From NCBI GenBank assembly GCA_022394755.1, contig JAGFCA010000027.1, positions 1-41,292 on the forward strand: a DNA stretch of 41,292 bases. The letters run 5' to 3'. The translations under genes and the position numbers were made by a program. This document shows positions 25,397 to 34,977 of this stretch, in pieces. Origin of the DNA: Candidatus Poribacteria bacterium. Its GTDB lineage: Bacteria; Poribacteria; WGA-4E; WGA-3G. The first letter of the stretch is position 1; every line of letters starts with the position of its first letter. The notes beneath the pieces are model-generated. The model had not been told where the DNA came from. It ran no database searches and was given only the letters and a program-made list of their open reading frames with translations.

Positions 25397-26779
25397 ATGG
25401 CAACAATTGATACTGAATATATATATAACAAGTTTAGATCTCTATTTGGAGAGCGATTTAATACCTCCGATTCCATACGTGAATCACATTCTAAGGATGC
25501 ATCATATCACAAAGGTACCCTACCATTTGCAGTTGTGTTTCCAAAGACAAACACAGAGGTATCCCAACTTGTCAGATTATGTTCAGAACATAACATACCA
25601 ATTATTCCCTATGGTACAGGAACAGGTGTAGAAGGAGCTGTTACTTCAAATGAAAACAGCCTTTGTATATCTTTAATGGAGATGAATAACATTCTCCATA
25701 TAGGACAGGATGATGGGGATGCGACTGTACAGGCGGGTGTCACTCGATTACAGTTAAATAAACACCTGGCTGATGTTGGTACTCAAATTTATTTTCCAGT
25801 TGATCCTGGTGCAGATGCATCTATTGGTGGCATGGCTGCGACACGTGCTTCAGGAACATCTGCAGTTTCTTATGGTACTATGGTTGACAATGTACTTGGT
25901 TTGACTGTAATAACCCCAGATGGATCAATAGTTAAAACTGGAGGCAGAGCCCTTAAATCCTCTGCTGGTTATGATCTAACACGGCTTTTTATTGGTTCTG
26001 AGGGCACATTAGGAATTATTACTGAGATTACTGTTAAATTAGTTAGGCACCCTGAATCTATTGCTGCTGCAGTATGTACCTTCCCTTCCATTGAGAATGC
26101 AGTAAATTCTGTCATTCATATTAAAAATGCAGGTATCAATCTCGCACGAATTGAGTTATTAGATGAAAATCAGATGGACGCAGTAAATAATTATTCAGGA
26201 TTAGATTATGATGTAGCACCTACACTGTTTTTTGAATTTCATGGATCTGTTAACTCTGTCGTTGAAAATTCAAAATCAGTTGGTAACATTACTACGTTAC
26301 ATGGTGGCGACAATTTTCGTTGGACAGATAATGATAAGGATCGAAACATACTCTGGCAAGCTCGATATGATTGTTATTATGCATCACTTAATTTACGGCC
26401 TGGATCAGTAGGGTATGTAACTGATGTATGTGTACCAATCTCAAATCTGGCAGACTGTATATTACAAACAAAACATGTCTTGAGTAAATCAAGCCTATTA
26501 TATACTATATTAGGTCATGTTGGAGATGGTAATTTTCATGTGGTTTTTCCACTTGAACCAGCGAATTCAGATGAATTGTTAGAGGCAAGAACAATTAGTT
26601 CAGAAATTGTTGAAATTGCATTATTGATGGATGGAACTTGTACAGGTGAACATGGAATAGGATTAGGAAAACGTGATGCATTAGTTAAAGAGCATGAAGC
26701 TGGAGTTGGCCTTATGCGTATAATAAAACAAGCATTAGATCCATATAATCTTATGAATCCTGGGAAGGTGTTTATTTAA
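25397..26779 (+). CDS. FAD-linked oxidase, glycolate oxidase GlcD / D-lactate dehydrogenase type
   Basis: A 460-aa flavoprotein oxidising a 2-hydroxyacid. The N-terminal FAD_binding_4 domain shows PIIPYGTGTGVEGAV, PVDPGADASIGGMAATRASG and IGSEGTLGIITEIT. The C-terminal FAD-oxidase domain shows HVGDGNFHVVF and GTCTGEHGIGLGKRDAL, with the histidines that bind metal and substrate. The sequence is nearer to D-lactate dehydrogenase (cytochrome)/GlcD than to sugar oxidases. GlcE/GlcF partners are absent, so it may act alone. A D-2-hydroxyacid dehydrogenase follows 300 nt later, which suggests related hydroxyacid chemistry. Start ATG lacks a ribosome binding site. Confidence 0.88.
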   Translation: MATIDTEYIYNKFRSLFGERFNTSDSIRESHSKDASYHKGTLPFAVVFPKTNTEVSQLVRLCSEHNIPIIPYGTGTGVEGAVTSNENSLCISLMEMNNILHIGQDDGDATVQAGVTRLQLNKHLADVGTQIYFPVDPGADASIGGMAATRASGTSAVSYGTMVDNVLGLTVITPDGSIVKTGGRALKSSAGYDLTRLFIGSEGTLGIITEITVKLVRHPESIAAAVCTFPSIENAVNSVIHIKNAGINLARIELLDENQMDAVNNYSGLDYDVAPTLFFEFHGSVNSVVENSKSVGNITTLHGGDNFRWTDNDKDRNILWQARYDCYYASLNLRPGSVGYVTDVCVPISNLADCILQTKHVLSKSSLLYTILGHVGDGNFHVVFPLEPANSDELLEARTISSEIVEIALLMDGTCTGEHGIGLGKRDALVKEHEAGVGLMRIIKQALDPYNLMNPGKVFI

Positions 26780-26909
26780 TTTAGTTTTATTTCGATCAAC
26801 CTGAGTTTGATTGTAGATGTAAAGTTTTCCCATTAATAAATAAGAGATCTGAATATCTTGAAAACACTTAAATTTTGTACAACAAAATCATTTAAACCTG
26901 ATTACTTAT

Positions 26910-26921
26910 AACTCACGTTAA
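26910..26921 (+). repeat. AACTCACGTTAA motif, copy upstream of the hydroxyacid dehydrogenase
   Basis: Twelve bases identical to the inverted copy at 41167-41178. It lies 26 nt before a strong GGAGG that has no long reading frame after it. Confidence 0.4.
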
Positions 26922-26936
26922 AGTAAATTAAATAAT

Positions 26937-26974
26937 GGAGGATATTATTGAATGAAAACATAAATATTGAGTAG
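26937..26974 (+). promoter_or_regulatory. orphan ribosome binding site with tiny reading frame
   Basis: GGAGG at 26937-26941 is followed six bases later by TTG at 26948, opening eight codons to TAG, and ten bases later by ATG-AAA-ACA-TAA. Neither leads into the dehydrogenase, whose own ATG at 27081 has no good ribosome binding site. It could be a leader peptide or a relic of a lost start. Confidence 0.25.
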
Positions 26975-27080
26975 ATATGTATTTAATTCTACTCCGAATG
27001 TAGTTTTGATATATCTATTCGAAAATGTATTAAATAATCATCATAAAAAACTGCTACTGAACTATAAGAGAAACAAAAAA

Positions 27081-28082
27081 ATGTCAAAAGATTGGAAAAT
27101 ACTGATTACTGACTATGCATGGTCATCAATTGAACCAGAGCGTGAAATCATATCTCAAATTGGAGGGGAAGTAATTGTTGCTGATTCTGGAACAGAAACA
27201 GAATTACTAAAGTTGGCACCGAGTGTTGATGCAATTCTTACCTGTTGGAAACCGGTACAGGAAAGGATTCTTAACGCTGCAGAGAAATGTCAGATTATTT
27301 CCAGATATGGAATAGGGGTTGATAATATAAACGTTGAGAGTGCCACTGAACATGGTATAATTGTAACCAATGTCCCAAAATACTGTGTTGATGAGGTATC
27401 CGAACATACTTTCGCACTGCTGCTTAGTTGTGTTAGACAGACTTCTCGACATAATAGATCTGTTAGATCCGGTAAATGGGATTGTACTATCGGTCAAAAA
27501 ATGTATAGGTTAAGAGGGAAGACTTTAGGTGTCATTGGATTTGGTAATATTGCAAAATCTGTTATTCAGAAGGCTAAATCTTTTGGACTTGAAGTAATAG
27601 TTTACTCTCCCCGTACTTCACAAGAAGAAATTGAAGGTCATGATTCCTTAAAGGTATCATTTGAAACACTTCTTAGTGAATCTGATATTATCACGATCCA
27701 TGCACCATTAACTCATGAAACCCATCATATGTTTAGATTTCAGGAATTTAGACAGATGAAAAAAACAGCATATTTGATAAATACTGCACGAGGTGCTATT
27801 GTAGATTCTGGGGCACTTGAGAAGGCGTTAAACTCTGAAGAAATTGCCGGTGCTGGTATAGATGTCTTGGAAGCAGAACCACCTTATGTTGATGAACCAC
27901 TCCTCTATATGAATAATGTTGTGATAACACCCCATTCTGCCTTTGTTTCTGAGGAATCGATTCATGAATTACAGGTAAATGCTGCAAATAGTGTTGTTAA
28001 AGTGTTATCTGGACAACTCCCAGAGACAGTGATTAACCCAGCAGTGTTAGAACAAAATAACCTTAGGGCAAATATTACTTAA
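27081..28082 (+). CDS. D-isomer-specific 2-hydroxyacid dehydrogenase (PGDH-like)
   Basis: A 333-aa NAD-dependent dehydrogenase from the ATG at 27081. The catalytic residues are Arg237 (NTARGAI), Glu264 (DVLEAEPP) and His285 (TPHSAF). The nucleotide loop is GVIGFGNIA (155 region), where the usual final Gly is Ala. ISRYGIGVDNINVESATEHGI is the family core. There is no C-terminal ACT domain, so it is a short form; substrate could be phosphoglycerate, glycerate or another hydroxyacid. A TTG at 26967 in frame would add 38 residues of low-complexity sequence and looks spurious. Confidence 0.88.
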   Translation: MSKDWKILITDYAWSSIEPEREIISQIGGEVIVADSGTETELLKLAPSVDAILTCWKPVQERILNAAEKCQIISRYGIGVDNINVESATEHGIIVTNVPKYCVDEVSEHTFALLLSCVRQTSRHNRSVRSGKWDCTIGQKMYRLRGKTLGVIGFGNIAKSVIQKAKSFGLEVIVYSPRTSQEEIEGHDSLKVSFETLLSESDIITIHAPLTHETHHMFRFQEFRQMKKTAYLINTARGAIVDSGALEKALNSEEIAGAGIDVLEAEPPYVDEPLLYMNNVVITPHSAFVSEESIHELQVNAANSVVKVLSGQLPETVINPAVLEQNNLRANIT

Positions 28083-28326
28083 ACTAATTATTGACAAACT
28101 CTGAAAGCAATACTGAATATAACAGAAACGAATAATTCCCATTTAGCAAACATCCAGTGTATCTTGAAGAATTAAAATGAATCCATTGTTATAGAAAATC
28201 AATCTTATCAACGATGGCTGTTTAAACTTCGAATACTATAGTAGAACTTATGATATAACTAAGTAATTTTTAAATGTAGGTTAATTTGGTTATATATAAT
28301 CCTAATTTCTGATAATGGAGAAATTA

Positions 28327-29520
28327 ATGACGCAACTTCCTGATACAACAGGTCATTTTGGACAATTTGGTGGTAGATATGTTCCAGAGACATTGATGCC
28401 TGCTCTATTAGAGTTGGAAGAGGCATATACTTCACTCAAAGATAATAATGAATTTCAAAAGGAATTACAATATTATCTAAGAGAATACGTTGGACGACCG
28501 AATCCATTATATTTTGCTGAACGTCTAACAGAACATCTTAATGGAGCAAAGATTTATCTAAAACGGGAAGATTTAAACCATACAGGTGCACATAAGATTA
28601 ATAGTGCAATTGGACAAATCTTATTAGCACGATGGATGGGTAAAAAGCGTATTATAGCTGAGACAGGGGCAGGTCAACATGGTGTAGCCACAGCAACCGT
28701 TGCTGCGAAGTTTGATATGGAATGTGAAGTGTATATGGGTGAAGAAGATATTGAACGTCAATCACTCAATGTATTTCGTATGCAACTAATGGGGACAAAG
28801 GTTGTCCCCGTAGATTCTGGTTCAAGGACTTTGAAAGACGCTATCAATGCATGTTTCCGAGATTGGGTTACTAATGTTCGTACGACCTACATGTTACTTG
28901 GATCTGTAGTTGGAGCGCATCCTTACCCAATGATCGTGAGAGATTTTCAATCTGTCATAGGGGATGAAGCAAGAACACAGATATTACAACAGACAGGAGA
29001 TCTACCTGATTGTGTTGTGGCATGTGTCGGCGGTGGTAGTAATTCTCTTGGTATGTTCTATCCTTTTTATAACGATGAAACTGTTGAACTGATAGGTGTT
29101 GAAGCTGCAGGTGAAAGTATAGCCAGTGGAAGGCATGCTGCACCTCTTTCAGTTGGAACTGTTGGTGTATTTCATGGAGCAAAGTGTTATCTTCTTCAGG
29201 AAGCTGACGGACAGATAACTCCTGCACATTCAATTTCTGCTGGTTTGGATTATCCTGGCGTTGGACCAGAACATAGTTATTATCGTGAAACCGGAAGAGC
29301 AGAATACGTGCCTATTACTGATAAACAGGCAGTTGAAGGTTTTAAATTACTTTCAGAAACTGAAGGAATTATTCCTGCTTTAGAATCTGCTCATGCTATT
29401 GCATACCTACGCGAACTGGCACCCAAACTTGGTAAAGAAAAGACCATTGTAGTATGTCTCTCAGGACGTGGAGATAAAGATGTATATACTATTGCAAATG
29501 AATTAGGAATTAACCTATAA
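28327..29520 (+). CDS. trpB: tryptophan synthase beta subunit
   Basis: A 397-aa PLP enzyme joining indole and serine to form tryptophan. It begins [22 protein letters not shown] and has the PLP lysine at Lys90 in [14 protein letters not shown], then [13 protein letters not shown], the phosphate loop [15 protein letters not shown] and the end motif CLSGRGDKD. It is of the TrpB1 type. The ATG at 28327 is preferred because GGAG lies six bases upstream; an ATG at 28315 adds four residues. trpA and the other trp genes are not adjacent, so it is detached from its usual operon. Confidence 0.95.
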   Translation: MTQLPDTTGHFGQFGGRYVPETLMPALLELEEAYTSLKDNNEFQKELQYYLREYVGRPNPLYFAERLTEHLNGAKIYLKREDLNHTGAHKINSAIGQILLARWMGKKRIIAETGAGQHGVATATVAAKFDMECEVYMGEEDIERQSLNVFRMQLMGTKVVPVDSGSRTLKDAINACFRDWVTNVRTTYMLLGSVVGAHPYPMIVRDFQSVIGDEARTQILQQTGDLPDCVVACVGGGSNSLGMFYPFYNDETVELIGVEAAGESIASGRHAAPLSVGTVGVFHGAKCYLLQEADGQITPAHSISAGLDYPGVGPEHSYYRETGRAEYVPITDKQAVEGFKLLSETEGIIPALESAHAIAYLRELAPKLGKEKTIVVCLSGRGDKDVYTIANELGINL

Positions 29521-29671
29521 TGTCATACGACACAATACCCATTGTTTTGTATTTCTAATATAATTGTGAATCAAATTGAATTGATTTAATAATCATATAC
29601 CCTACTCGACACCAGAAGACTGATTACTATTCAAAATTCTGTTTCAATCCTGTTATAATCTTTAATTGCAA

Positions 29672-29700
29672 TTGCATTGTAAATTGTGAAGTGCTATAAT
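29672..29700 (+). promoter_or_regulatory. promoter upstream of the HEAT-repeat gene
   Basis: TTGCAT at 29672-29677, a 17-nt spacer and a perfect TATAAT at 29695-29700; the gene starts at 29732. A second TATAAT at 29654-29659 lies upstream with a weak -35. Confidence 0.5.
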
Positions 29701-29731
29701 TCTATATATTTTCAATACAGCAGGATGCCGT

Positions 29732-30346
29732 ATGAAACCAGAAAATTCTCAATCGGTTTCAGATCAATCCTTCCTAAAAAAGGTCCGTAAGTTTATATAC
29801 TTACTAACACATAGTGACGGACCAATTCGCAATTGGCGATTCTTTCCATGTCTAATTCTACTTCGTAAATTACGGTCCGATTCAGCTGAAATACGCGCAT
29901 ATGCAGCAGAAGGATTAGGACCAGTTGGTTATGCTTCGGCAGTTGAACCCCTAATTGCGGTATTAACAGATGAAAATCCATCTGTTCGTAAATTTGCCAT
30001 TTCATCACTTGGAAAAATAGGTGATTCGCGTGCAGTTGATGTCATCATACCATTCTTACAGGATGAGGAAGTTGATATGAGGTGTACAACTGTTGTAGCT
30101 TTAGGTGAGTTAGGACTTCAGGATAAAAGAGATTTGTATTCATCACAAAATGTAATTGATGCTCTAATCAGTAGTGTTAGGGATATGGATAGATCGGTCT
30201 GTTCTGCTGCTGTCGTTGCTTTAGGTAGAATTGGTAACCCACAAGCCATTTCAGCACTCAATGAATTAGCTGAATCTACTGAGAGCGAATGGATTCGCCG
30301 GTATATCAGTGAGGCATTACATCAAATTGACGAACAGAATAATTGA
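29732..30346 (+). CDS. HEAT-repeat protein (PBS-lyase type repeats)
   Basis: A 204-aa helical-repeat protein. After a basic N-terminus (about 1-50) come four to five HEAT repeats, e.g. RAYAAEGLGPVGYASAVEPL, VRKFAISSLGKIGDSRAVD, MRCTTVVALGELG and VCSAAVVALGRIGNPQAI. Such proteins act as scaffolds for protein binding; no enzyme motif is visible and no signal peptide. The next gene starts 2 nt after the stop, so they probably work together. The partner cannot be inferred. Confidence 0.8.
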   Translation: MKPENSQSVSDQSFLKKVRKFIYLLTHSDGPIRNWRFFPCLILLRKLRSDSAEIRAYAAEGLGPVGYASAVEPLIAVLTDENPSVRKFAISSLGKIGDSRAVDVIIPFLQDEEVDMRCTTVVALGELGLQDKRDLYSSQNVIDALISSVRDMDRSVCSAAVVALGRIGNPQAISALNELAESTESEWIRRYISEALHQIDEQNN

Positions 30347-30348
30347 TA

Positions 30349-30804
30349 ATGACAATACGAATTAAAAAAGGGAAAAACCGTTACAAACATAAACCTGATA
30401 CACTTACATGTATTCGTGATGATGGCAGTGTGACATGGACACATATTTATCCTGCTTTTGTTCTACACGATTTGTCACATTATGTAGTAGAAAAAACTCT
30501 TGGGTTTAAAGATGCTTTTTTGGGTTTAGTTTCGAAAGGTTATAATATCCCTGAATTTAGTCTACCAAAATCCAATCGTTCTTTCGAAATTCCTGACGAA
30601 GCAATCTCAGTTGAACCAATTGTAGCACTCCTACAGATGGAACATTGGGATAGTTTTCCTGAGAAATTAATTAACATAGAGTCAGCTGAATTGCCACCCC
30701 ACATAACCTTCGAACAGATAGATAATATGCGAAAAAAACTGAATGAGTTAGTTCAACAATGGGAAGACTTGTTGCCTGGGGAGACACTGGAATTGGAATA
30801 TTAA
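30349..30804 (+). CDS. unknown protein of 151 residues paired with the HEAT protein
   Basis: ATG at 30349, directly after the HEAT gene stop (a TTG at 30343 overlaps that stop). The N-terminus is strongly basic (IRIKKGKNRYKHK), followed by TCIRDDGSVTWTHIYPAFVLHDLSHYVVEKTLGFKDAFLGLV, where H-D-L-x-H, a conserved-looking aromatic patch and GFKDAFLGL stand out. The C-terminus is a helix (IDNMRKKLNELVQQWEDL). I recall similar small proteins annotated only as hypothetical. A metal site formed by the His/Asp residues is possible but unproven. Confidence 0.55.
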   Translation: MTIRIKKGKNRYKHKPDTLTCIRDDGSVTWTHIYPAFVLHDLSHYVVEKTLGFKDAFLGLVSKGYNIPEFSLPKSNRSFEIPDEAISVEPIVALLQMEHWDSFPEKLINIESAELPPHITFEQIDNMRKKLNELVQQWEDLLPGETLELEY

Positions 30805-30849
30805 TTTGTGATAGAAATAATTCTTTATATAAAGATGAGTATAAATAGA

Positions 30850-30886
30850 GAATTAATCTTATATTATAAAAGTATAATGCTAATTC
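30850..30886. terminator. hairpin between convergent genes
   Basis: A stem ATTATA (30863-30868) / TATAAT (30873-30878) with a 4-nt loop is nested in an outer GAATTA (30850-30855) / TAATTC (30881-30886) pair. It lies between the plus-strand gene ending at 30804 and the minus-strand gene ending at 30953, where a two-way terminator would be expected. The stem is all A-T and there is no long T-tract, so support is weak. Confidence 0.25.
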
Positions 30887-30952
30887 ATAGTTCTTAGAAT
30901 ACTAATTAACTTAATTCATATATTATTAATAACGTTAAACGAAGTAAATTCC

Positions 30953-31891
30953 CTATAGAATATCATTTTCATTATCTTTATTTTCACTTAGTAATTCACA
31001 TAATTCTCGTGCTTGTATCACAGATTCTTCATCACCATTTTTTACTTCTAATAACATAATACTCTGGGAAGGTAAATCTGAAAAAACATCATCCCATTCT
31101 AAGTCTCCTGTACCGGGAGGATGATACATCTCCAGATCTTGTAAATCATGTAAAGATATACCAATTAAATGCTCTTTATATGTCGTAACCCAATCCTCTG
31201 ACCAAGTAAGTCCTAATTTCTCTTGATACGCAGCGTGTCCATGATTATGCCAATAACGCATTGGACTTCCATAGAATTCTTCAAAAAATAGACCTACTTC
31301 ATCAAAATTTGGAATCTGGTAGTAGTTTGGAGGATTCTCAATTGCGATGTATAGTTCCATTTTTAATGCATTTTCATTTAATTCATCAAGGCTACGAAGT
31401 ACAGCATCTCTATGTTTTGTCTCTTTTCTTTTTCTCCATTCTGTCGCTTCTGTTACTTTCTTACTAAATGCTTCAAATTCCCTTTCACCGTATTCATATA
31501 AGTCGGTCATGAGGTACGATCTATCATAAGTGTCTACTTCTCCAAGCCGAAGGACAACAATAGGAACTTCTAACTCAGTTGCAAGTTGCATCGTCAGAAG
31601 AGTTCTACGAATAGCTTCTTTTCGTTCATCATTGTTTAAACTTGATAAGGACACCTCATCCTTAACAGATCCATTCTGAAACGTTCCTGGGAAAATTGGA
31701 CAGAAATTATGAATCGTTGACGGTAATGCTTGTCCAATCTCCTGAAACTTTGGTTTAATCTGTTCAATATGATCTTGAGTTAGATGTCGACTCAAGGCAA
31801 TGCTTTGAAAGCCGAGATCTTTCAACTCATCGAACAATTTTGCACCATCCGATTGCTGAAATGCGTTCCACATTGTTGAGATTGATATCAT
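30953..31891 (-). CDS. sugar phosphate isomerase/epimerase family protein (xylose isomerase-like TIM barrel)
   Basis: A 312-aa AP_endonuc_2-type TIM barrel. Features are the N-terminal strand/helix ELKDLGFQSIALSRH, VPIVVLRLGEV, metal-ligand Glu in LYIAIENPPN, the His-rich YWHNHGHAAYQEK, IGISLHDLQ and the final ligand Glu in SIMLLEVKNG. The reaction cannot be named from sequence. It is the last gene of the minus-strand run that begins with the TPR gene; 69 nt separate it from purN. This family is greatly expanded in Poribacteria-like genomes. Confidence 0.75.
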   Translation of the reverse strand: MISISTMWNAFQQSDGAKLFDELKDLGFQSIALSRHLTQDHIEQIKPKFQEIGQALPSTIHNFCPIFPGTFQNGSVKDEVSLSSLNNDERKEAIRRTLLTMQLATELEVPIVVLRLGEVDTYDRSYLMTDLYEYGEREFEAFSKKVTEATEWRKRKETKHRDAVLRSLDELNENALKMELYIAIENPPNYYQIPNFDEVGLFFEEFYGSPMRYWHNHGHAAYQEKLGLTWSEDWVTTYKEHLIGISLHDLQDLEMYHPPGTGDLEWDDVFSDLPSQSIMLLEVKNGDEESVIQARELCELLSENKDNENDIL

Positions 31892-31960
31892 AATAGTTCC
31901 AGTATTAGGAAAATTGAATTTAAATTTAAGAATTAGAAAGTATATTGGTGATATTGTAGT

Positions 31961-32581
31961 TTAGAGATCAGAGATTGAATCAGACAAACTTACCATACGA
32001 CCTGAAACTTGAATCTTACCTTGGGCAAAAAGCTTAATTACTTTAGGGTATAGATTGTGCTCTTCTATTTGAATTCGATCGTGTAAGTCTTCTTCAGTGT
32101 CTGTATCATTAACTGGAACAACTCTTTGTGCAATGATTGGTCCTGTATCGACATTTTCGTCTACGAAATGTACTGTTACACCTGTAACCTTAACACCGTA
32201 TGCTAACGAATCTGCGACAGGAGTAGCACCAGGAAATGCAGGTAATATACTTGGATGAATATTAATAATCCGATTTCTATATTTTTTAACAAATGGAGAT
32301 TGGAATAGTTTCATAAAACCGGCAAGAACGATTAATTCAACTGCGAATTCGTCAATAAGGAGTGAGATTGCTTGATCAAATGCAACTCTATCTTCATAGT
32401 CTTGTGCTCGTACAACCTTAGTCGGTATTCCATTTTGTTTTGCCCGATTTAAGGCATAGACTTTTTTTCGATCGCTTATCACAACAGCTATTTCAATACC
32501 TGATGTTGTATCATTATGTAGTTTGTCGATTATGGTTTGTAGATTTGTACCGCTACCAGAAACAAGTACTGCAATTTTCAC
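31961..32581 (-). CDS. purN: phosphoribosylglycinamide formyltransferase
   Basis: A 206-aa enzyme for the third step of purine synthesis, using 10-formyl-THF. It begins KIAVLVSGSGTNLQTII (phosphate loop) and has the catalytic triad Asn107, His109 (INIHPSILPAFPG) and Asp145 (DTGPII). Length fits the family. The start is GTG at 32581. It sits inside a run with sigma-factor and vWA genes, without other purine genes nearby, so its position probably reflects transcription only. Confidence 0.93.
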   Translation of the reverse strand: MKIAVLVSGSGTNLQTIIDKLHNDTTSGIEIAVVISDRKKVYALNRAKQNGIPTKVVRAQDYEDRVAFDQAISLLIDEFAVELIVLAGFMKLFQSPFVKKYRNRIINIHPSILPAFPGATPVADSLAYGVKVTGVTVHFVDENVDTGPIIAQRVVPVNDTDTEEDLHDRIQIEEHNLYPKVIKLFAQGKIQVSGRMVSLSDSISDL

Positions 32582-32658
32582 GCTTTTTCTCTTTCTTACG
32601 AATGTTATATAAATACCAAATTAAAACAACTGGAATTCACTTCTATGTAGAGATGAAT

Positions 32659-34440
32659 TTACCAGAAATTGTTGTTCGTTGAATGTCCATTAGGCATGGG
32701 TACCCAAATACCACCAGTTTTTCTTGCCACTTCTTGCTGAAAATCATCATATACTCCAAGTACGTTTACAGTAACATGCGTCTCCTCAAGGTATTGGATG
32801 ATACCAGCAGCCGATGTGTTTTTTCTAATTGGTTCATCAGTAATTAGTATGATTTGAACATTTGCCTCATCACGAAGTTTTATTCGTTGCATGCCTTCAG
32901 AGATAGCCTCTAATAGATTCTCATCTTGTTGACACGGCAATTCAATTATCTTCTTAATTTGTTCAAATGATTGTGATGGATTGTATACATTTACGATGTT
33001 TACAGCTCCACGAGCACGAAACCGGACTACACCAATTTGATAATCAATTAGGGAGTTATCCCAATCTCGGATCCAATTACCCAAATGCTTTGATAGCTCT
33101 GAGATCTTGTTCTCCATGCTTTCACTTCCATCAATAAACAGAACAATGTCTATAGGAGTATTCCCTGCTTTATTTATCAAAGCCTTCCCAATTTTCTGTA
33201 CACCATTCCAATTTGCCCTTCCTAAAGATTGTGCAATCGCTCTTGGTGTTTGAGGTCTATATATTCGTTGTTGTCTATTATTCTGATTTTGATTGACAGG
33301 AATTGCATGCCATTTACCATTTGTTTCTGAAGCGATACGTTTATGATCATTATTTTGATTACCTAACACATTTACATAAATACCAAATTCTCTACAAAGG
33401 GCGATTGTATCTTCAGTTTTTGTACCCTTTAAACTGGTGAAAGGTTCATCCGTTACGATGATAAGATGCTTCTTAGAAGTAGGACGAAACCGAAGCTCAC
33501 TAATTGTTTGTTCAACTGCATCCAGTGCGTTTTCATCGCCACGAGGAACAATCGCGTATAAATCTTGTTTATATTGGTTCAGATTGTTTGTCAATTGTAA
33601 TATCTTAATTCTGTTGTTCTTTTGTGGGGCAGAGAATTCAGTTAAACCGAGTTGGTAGTCGATGTTTGATGATTTATAAACATCGATCATATCAGTTAAA
33701 TGTTCTGCAACTGCAATAATATTATCCCCCATACTCCCACTTGCATCTACGACAAAAACAACATCAATCGGTCCACCATCGCTTGTTTCAGCGATATCGG
33801 TAGCCAGATTCTTCATTACTGAACTAAAAGGAATATAAGGTAAAGCAGGTTTATTACCGGTATCATCTCCAAAATCTGATACCACAGTATCATCTTCACC
33901 AACCATTGTACCAGGAACCTCAAGTGTGGATCGAAGAGATTTTCGAGGAGTTCCAATTTCACCAGATCTCTTTGTACCAAAAGTCTCACCAAAGGTAGGT
34001 TGTGCAGCTTCCGTTTTTGATAAACCATTTTCTACTTCACGAAGTTCTTTAACGGCTGTACTGACATCAATTGTTTCATCGGGTGTCGTATTGGTCTTTT
34101 CAAGTCTTGGTTTGACTGTTTCTATTGGGGCATTCTCAATTGCCATAGGTTGGAAACTCATTTCAGGCACAATTGCTGCAATTTTAACATTTGTATTACT
34201 TGTAGGTTTATATTCTGCATGTTTCCGTTGTTGAATTGGGTGTTTTTTAGGTAACTTTGTAGGTGGAGGTTTCGGTATAGTCGTAATTTCCGCATCAATC
34301 TTATCTTGGAATAGTGGTATTGGTTGATTGATTACTGCAAAATAGAACACCAAAATTGCGAGTGTTAAATGGAGTACAACTGAAAAAACCAATGCTTTTT
34401 GGGTGATTGATCTTCTAAGATGTTTGGAAATATTAATCAT
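32659..34440 (-). CDS. membrane-anchored protein with two vWA domains and TonB-like N-terminus
   Basis: A 593-aa protein. One membrane helix at about 17-37 is preceded by basic residues and followed by a Pro/Lys-rich stretch (TIPKPPPTKLPKKHP), the layout of TonB-like proteins. A long disordered region (60-220) leads to two vWA domains, about 225-380 and 428-585. Both keep the metal-binding DxSxS motif: Asp232 in VDASGSMG and Asp437 in IDGSESME, and both have the later threonine/aspartate motif (IVTDEPF, LITDEPI). They look like an internal duplication. No TonB C-terminal domain is present. It starts 12 nt after the anti-sigma gene, so it is probably under control of that sigma factor. Likely periplasmic; ligand unknown. 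Confidence 0.75.
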   Translation of the reverse strand: MINISKHLRRSITQKALVFSVVLHLTLAILVFYFAVINQPIPLFQDKIDAEITTIPKPPPTKLPKKHPIQQRKHAEYKPTSNTNVKIAAIVPEMSFQPMAIENAPIETVKPRLEKTNTTPDETIDVSTAVKELREVENGLSKTEAAQPTFGETFGTKRSGEIGTPRKSLRSTLEVPGTMVGEDDTVVSDFGDDTGNKPALPYIPFSSVMKNLATDIAETSDGGPIDVVFVVDASGSMGDNIIAVAEHLTDMIDVYKSSNIDYQLGLTEFSAPQKNNRIKILQLTNNLNQYKQDLYAIVPRGDENALDAVEQTISELRFRPTSKKHLIIVTDEPFTSLKGTKTEDTIALCREFGIYVNVLGNQNNDHKRIASETNGKWHAIPVNQNQNNRQQRIYRPQTPRAIAQSLGRANWNGVQKIGKALINKAGNTPIDIVLFIDGSESMENKISELSKHLGNWIRDWDNSLIDYQIGVVRFRARGAVNIVNVYNPSQSFEQIKKIIELPCQQDENLLEAISEGMQRIKLRDEANVQIILITDEPIRKNTSAAGIIQYLEETHVTVNVLGVYDDFQQEVARKTGGIWVPMPNGHSTNNNFW

Positions 34441-34452
34441 AGTTTCACCGAA

Positions 34453-34977
34453 TTAACGTGTTCTTAGTGTACGTTTTGGTTCTTTTTCTGTGATTACCTC
34501 AAAAGATATAAGTTTTTCTTGTGAGTTTTCGATAGATTGGACATTAAAAATGGACAATAGATTTAATTTTTCAATCTGTGGGGAATAGAGTGTCGCCCCA
34601 ATCATCATAAATAAGCCGAATATAAAACTGAACATAAATACAGGATTTGAAACACTTAGATGACTTCTAACCCAATTATGTATACCAGATGTAATTCTAA
34701 CAATACGTTTTGACACCTGTTTTTCTTTATGATGGTAATTAACTGTATTAGTCTTAGACATGACAACATTAATAAAGTTTTCAGAAGCTTTAATAGGTTC
34801 AATAAGTCTTAGTGTATTGTCTATGTGTTCTATTGACTTAACCTGAGACTTACAACCAGAACAATGCTTCAAATGTCTCTGTATTCTGATTTTTTTCCAG
34901 TATGCTAATTCTTTATCTATGTAGGCAGAAAGACTTGCTTGAATGGATTTACATTCATTTCTATCAGATTTTAACAT
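34453..34977 (-). CDS. anti-sigma factor with ZAS-type zinc finger and one membrane helix
   Basis: A 174-aa protein. The N-terminal cytoplasmic part carries H35-x3-C39-x2-C42 (HLKHCSGC), the zinc-binding anti-sigma motif, with Cys9 as a possible fourth ligand. A single helix lies at about 110-131 (NPVFMFSFIFGLFMMIGATLY), followed by a short outer tail. It overlaps the ECF sigma gene by 14 nt, the classical arrangement of a sigma factor and its cognate inhibitor, so binding to that sigma factor is likely. Confidence 0.85.
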   Translation of the reverse strand: MLKSDRNECKSIQASLSAYIDKELAYWKKIRIQRHLKHCSGCKSQVKSIEHIDNTLRLIEPIKASENFINVVMSKTNTVNYHHKEKQVSKRIVRITSGIHNWVRSHLSVSNPVFMFSFIFGLFMMIGATLYSPQIEKLNLLSIFNVQSIENSQEKLISFEVITEKEPKRTLRTR

